In this document: one piece after another, positions 61,336-64,000 of the stretch
How the letters are laid out: each line of letters starts with the position of its first letter
Position numbering within the stretch: the first letter of the stretch is position 1
Origin: JAVVHH01 sp964613945
GTDB taxonomy: Bacteria; Pseudomonadota; Alphaproteobacteria; Acetobacterales; Acetobacteraceae
Direction of reading: 5' to 3'
Assembly (NCBI GenBank): GCA_964613945.1
Contig: CAZTJC010000009.1
Location: 1-64,000 of the forward strand
DNA length: 64,000 nucleotides
Position numbers and translations under genes: made by a program
The notes under the pieces: generated by a model
What the model was told of the DNA's origin: nothing
Databases searched by the model: none
Seen by the model: the letters and a program-made list of their open reading frames with translations, nothing else

Positions 61336-62931
61336 TTACAGCGGCTTCACCCCCGCCACCCAAGTATTTCGCCGTGGGTCCACGCCGCACACGCGCGCTC
61401 GAGCCCCATGAGCATCAATCCACGCCAACACGCGCACCGGATAACCCGCCCGCTCCGTGAACAACATGTTCCAACCTTCGGGATAGAAACTGCTATTCCC
61501 GTTGATCGTCGGCAGTCCAAGCTTCTGCGAAAGCAACATCGCGTCCGCCTGGTTCTGGTGCCACAGCCCCCTCCCGCCGCCCGGCAGCAAGTAAAACGCC
61601 TCGCAGGCGAATGCCGGGCGCCGGGCTGCATCGAGCCAGGCCGTCATCGCCGCAGTCTCTCGCCCCGACGGCCGGTCGCCTAACTGCTCGGCCAGCAGCA
61701 CCGCCATCAACGTCACCAGCCCCGCCCGCCGCAGCCGCCCGCCGCGCGCGACACCCTGCCCCAGCGCGAGCCCCAGGCCGAGGCACAGAAAGAATTGCGC
61801 CGCCAACTCGATCCGGAACGGCGTCCGCACCGCGTTGCCGCCCGGCACCCACCAGAACACCGCTTGCCATGGCTCCACCCAGCCCCAATCGACCGCCAGC
61901 GCCGGCCCCAGCACCCCCGCGGCCAGTAGGGCAGCCGCCCCCGCCCGCCGCCGTGCCGTCAGCACCAGCGCCACCACGCCGCTCGTCGCCAGCACCGGCG
62001 TCAAGCCGAGCGCCACCTCGTCGCTCGATCGCCCCGCCGCTCCGGCAATACCGGTCCAGTGCAGCAGGTCGGACCACATCAATTCCCCGGGTGGAACGTC
62101 CAGCAGGTCGCGCGGCCACCCCGAGTAGAAATGTGCCGCCGAGAAATCCCGCACCAATCCGAACGAGTCCCGATACAGCAGCACGAATGGCACCATCCCG
62201 ACGGCCAGTCCTAGCCCGAATGGCGGCACTAACCGGGCACCCCGCCGCCACTCCACCCGCCCCAGCGCCGCCCCGGCAAGTAGCGCCATCCCCGCCTCCA
62301 GCCCCAGGAACCACGGTGTCTGCGCCGCGGTCAGGAACATCAGCCCATACAGCAGCCCCGCCGCCATCGCCCACCCGGGGGCGCCCCGCCACGCCGCCAC
62401 CAGCATCAGCCCCAGCAACGGCGCCAGCTGCATCGTGTAGGTCTGCAGGTGCCCCAGCTTGAACACCGGCACCACGCCGAAGCTCCACACGAATGCCACC
62501 ACGCCGCCGACCGCCACCGGCGCCCCCAGCCGCCGCACCAGCAGCACCATGCCCCAGAATCCGGTCGTCGCCAGCGACGCGATCGCCAGATCGTTGGCCA
62601 GGAACCATCCCGCGCCCGCCGCCCGTGCCGCCGCATAGGGCAGCGCCACCAGGAACAGGCTGTCCGAGTACCCCAACGCGTGCGGCGCCGGCCAGAACCA
62701 GCCCGGGGACCGCCAGTCCGCCGCCTGCCCCATGAACACCCGCACCCAATGCTCCAGGATCGCCAGCGCAATGCCGCCGTCGTTATTGTCGCCGAGCGAC
62801 CGTGGCCCCCACAGCGCACCCCGGAACATCAAGGCCATGCCGGCCGCGTAGATCGCCAGCGGGATCACCCATGCCGCGCTTTTCGTTGCGCCCCTCGCGG
62901 TGATCATCGCCGTGCGCCATAGTGCCGTCAT
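61336..62931 (-). CDS. Polytopic membrane protein (YfhO/glycosyltransferase-like)
   Basis: 531 residues from ATG 62931; a start 21 codons upstream would overlap the divergent hydrolase gene. About eleven hydrophobic helices spanning ~15-410, then a ~110-residue soluble end (AFYLLPGGGRGLWHQNQADA). The first loop has WGPRSLGDNNDGGIALAILE, with acidic residues where lipid-linked-sugar transferases carry theirs. No closer family is recognised. Divergent from the haloacetate-dehalogenase-like gene with a 21-base gap between starts. Confidence 0.6.
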   Translation of the reverse strand: MTALWRTAMITARGATKSAAWVIPLAIYAAGMALMFRGALWGPRSLGDNNDGGIALAILEHWVRVFMGQAADWRSPGWFWPAPHALGYSDSLFLVALPYAAARAAGAGWFLANDLAIASLATTGFWGMVLLVRRLGAPVAVGGVVAFVWSFGVVPVFKLGHLQTYTMQLAPLLGLMLVAAWRGAPGWAMAAGLLYGLMFLTAAQTPWFLGLEAGMALLAGAALGRVEWRRGARLVPPFGLGLAVGMVPFVLLYRDSFGLVRDFSAAHFYSGWPRDLLDVPPGELMWSDLLHWTGIAGAAGRSSDEVALGLTPVLATSGVVALVLTARRRAGAAALLAAGVLGPALAVDWGWVEPWQAVFWWVPGGNAVRTPFRIELAAQFFLCLGLGLALGQGVARGGRLRRAGLVTLMAVLLAEQLGDRPSGRETAAMTAWLDAARRPAFACEAFYLLPGGGRGLWHQNQADAMLLSQKLGLPTINGNSSFYPEGWNMLFTERAGYPVRVLAWIDAHGARARVCGVDPRRNTWVAGVKPL

Positions 62932-62952
62932 AAATTCTAAGTATCTGAAGCC

Positions 62953-63864
62953 ATGCTCGACTTCTTCCGCGATTTCGACCTGACCGAGCGTCACGTTGCC
63001 GACGGCACGCTGCGCCTGCGCACCGCCGGGTCGGGCCCGCCGCTACTGTTGCTACATGGTAATCCGCAGACCAATGCCATGTGGCACGCCGTAGCCCCCA
63101 CGCTGGCCGAGCGCTTCACTGTCGTGGCCCCCGACCTGCGCGGTTATGGCGGCAGCTTCAAGCCCGGTGCCACCGGGGATCATGCGCCCTACGCCAAATC
63201 CAGCATGGCGCGCGACCTCGCCGAGCTGATGACGTCCCTCGGCCACGATCATTTCCAGGTCGTCGCCCATGATCGCGGCGCCCGCGTCGCGCATCGACTG
63301 GCCATCGACAACCCGGACCGCGTCGACCGGCTGTGCGTGATGGACATCGTGCCCACCATTGAGCATTTCGAGCGCACCGACATGGCCTTCGCGCTCGGCT
63401 ATTATCACTGGTTCTGGTTCGCCCAGCCGCACCCGTTCCCCGAAGAACTTATCAATGCGGCGCCAACCACCTGGTTCAACGCTCACACCTCCCGTGAACC
63501 CAAGCCGCCGGGCTTCTTCCATCCCGACGCGCTGGACGATTATCTCCGCGCCGCCCACGACCCTGCCGCCATCACCGGCATGTGCGAAGACTACCGTGCC
63601 GCCGCGACCATCGATCTCGAGCACGATCGCATCAGCCGTGCCGATGGCCGCAAGATCGCCTGCGACCTGCTTGTGCTCTGGGGTTCACGGGGCAAAATCG
63701 GCGGCTGGTACGACCCGCTCGACCTGTGGCGCCAGTATTGCAGCGGCACCGTCCAGGGTGGCCCGGTCAACAGCGGCCATTATCTTGCCGAAGAATCGCC
63801 CGCCGAAGTCCTCACCTATCTCGAGGGCTTCCTCGAAACCGCATCGAGACGCAAAGTGGCCTGA
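62953..63864 (+). CDS. Alpha/beta hydrolase resembling fluoroacetate/haloacetate dehalogenase
   Basis: 303 residues. The alpha/beta-hydrolase fold opens with LLLLHGNPQTNAMWHAVAPT and APDLRGYGGSFKP. The nucleophile Asp107 is in VAHDRGARVAHR, with Arg108 and Arg111 nearby. His152-Trp153 (YYHWFWF) and Tyr214 (CEDYRA) stand where fluoroacetate dehalogenases have the halide pocket His, Trp and Tyr, and His276 (SGHYLAEE) is the catalytic base. MDIVPT supplies the third Asp (131). All positions fit the family, but true substrate may be another haloacid or ester. An enoyl-CoA hydratase starts 19 bases downstream. Confidence 0.85.
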   Translation: MLDFFRDFDLTERHVADGTLRLRTAGSGPPLLLLHGNPQTNAMWHAVAPTLAERFTVVAPDLRGYGGSFKPGATGDHAPYAKSSMARDLAELMTSLGHDHFQVVAHDRGARVAHRLAIDNPDRVDRLCVMDIVPTIEHFERTDMAFALGYYHWFWFAQPHPFPEELINAAPTTWFNAHTSREPKPPGFFHPDALDDYLRAAHDPAAITGMCEDYRAAATIDLEHDRISRADGRKIACDLLVLWGSRGKIGGWYDPLDLWRQYCSGTVQGGPVNSGHYLAEESPAEVLTYLEGFLETASRRKVA

Positions 63865-63883
63865 TCGAACGAAAGCTTCATCG

Positions 63884-64000
63884 ATGTCCGATCAGACACT
63901 CCTCCTCACCACCGCCCAGGCCGGCATCACCACTCTCACGCTCAACAATCCGGGCGCCCGCAACGCGCTGTCCACGGCCATGCTGACCGCCCTGGAAAAT
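63884..64000 (+). CDS. Enoyl-CoA hydratase/isomerase, N-terminal fragment (3' end outside window)
   Basis: 39 codons from ATG 63884 to the window edge. TLLLTTAQAGITTLTLNNPG followed by ARNALSTAMLTALEN is the usual N terminus of crotonase-fold proteins (LNRP-x-x-NAL pattern). The oxyanion-hole residues lie beyond the window. Same direction and close to the hydrolase, probably one operon. Confidence 0.85.
   Translation, partial: MSDQTLLLTTAQAGITTLTLNNPGARNALSTAMLTALEN

Noticed and set aside
1..64000. tRNA, rRNA, CRISPR arrays, insertion sequences or prophage genes
   Set aside because: No cloverleaf-like sequence, spaced direct repeats, transposase or phage structural gene was seen; gaps are short and genes are housekeeping or metabolic.

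Overview
The window is 64 kb of high-G+C, almost fully coding bacterial chromosome. It looks alphaproteobacterial, most likely Rhodospirillales/Acetobacteraceae-like; this is inferred from gene content and C-rich third codon positions, not from a 16S gene. Supporting marks are rpsU close to a COQ9 gene, proton-translocating transhydrogenase (pntB), class I lysyl-tRNA synthetase, class II DAHP synthase, accB-accC-aat gene order and an overlapping glnE-bcp pair. No rRNA, tRNA, CRISPR array, insertion sequence or prophage was recognised.

Layout. 1-6.4 kb: end of pntB, a GT4 glycosyltransferase, rpsU facing def-COQ9, a GGDEF protein, gltX. 6.4-11.5 kb: a minus-strand run asd, GT39, class II DAHP synthase, nicotinate phosphoribosyltransferase, small protein, gltX, joined by overlaps. 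11.7-15.5 kb: lipoprotein, Lrp regulator, trxB, and motB-motA in reversed order. 15.5-20.1 kb: small-molecule enzymes (PLP lyase, M20 hydrolase, hydroxyacid dehydrogenase, SDR) and a ModE-like regulator. 20-24 kb: HU with a histone-H1-like tail, then a WalW-type polysaccharide deacetylase and an unusual ATP-grasp/tyrosine-phosphatase fusion. 24-30.6 kb: AsmA/YhdP-like protein facing glnE-bcp. 30.7-35.7 kb: accB-accC-aat followed by two paralogous exported proteins and an MsrQ-like membrane protein. 35.9-45.4 kb: acyl-CoA dehydrogenase, lytic transglycosylase, lysK overlapping a shortened MprF-like flippase, an Fe-S helicase, TerB-like and glycine-zipper proteins. 45.4-49.2 kb: a tight four-gene operon (DUF2064, GT87-like, radical SAM/SPASM, GT2) of unknown product. 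49.2-58.5 kb: LysR facing a ring-cleaving-type dioxygenase, a membrane protein, SulP transporter behind a structured leader, sugar-acid dehydratase, ligA.

58.6-61.3 kb is the most interesting part. A stand-alone 126-residue PAS protein resembles photoactive yellow protein. It keeps the chromophore cysteine and the Tyr/Glu pair that hold p-coumarate, at a constant +4 offset from the Halorhodospira numbering as I recall it. Two bases after its stop codon begins a PAS-PAS-GGDEF-EAL protein with intact c-di-GMP synthesis, inhibition-site and hydrolysis motifs. The pair is markedly poorer in G+C than its surroundings. Together this suggests an acquired blue-light/c-di-GMP two-gene module. The window closes with a polytopic membrane protein, a haloacetate-dehalogenase-like hydrolase and the start of an enoyl-CoA hydratase.
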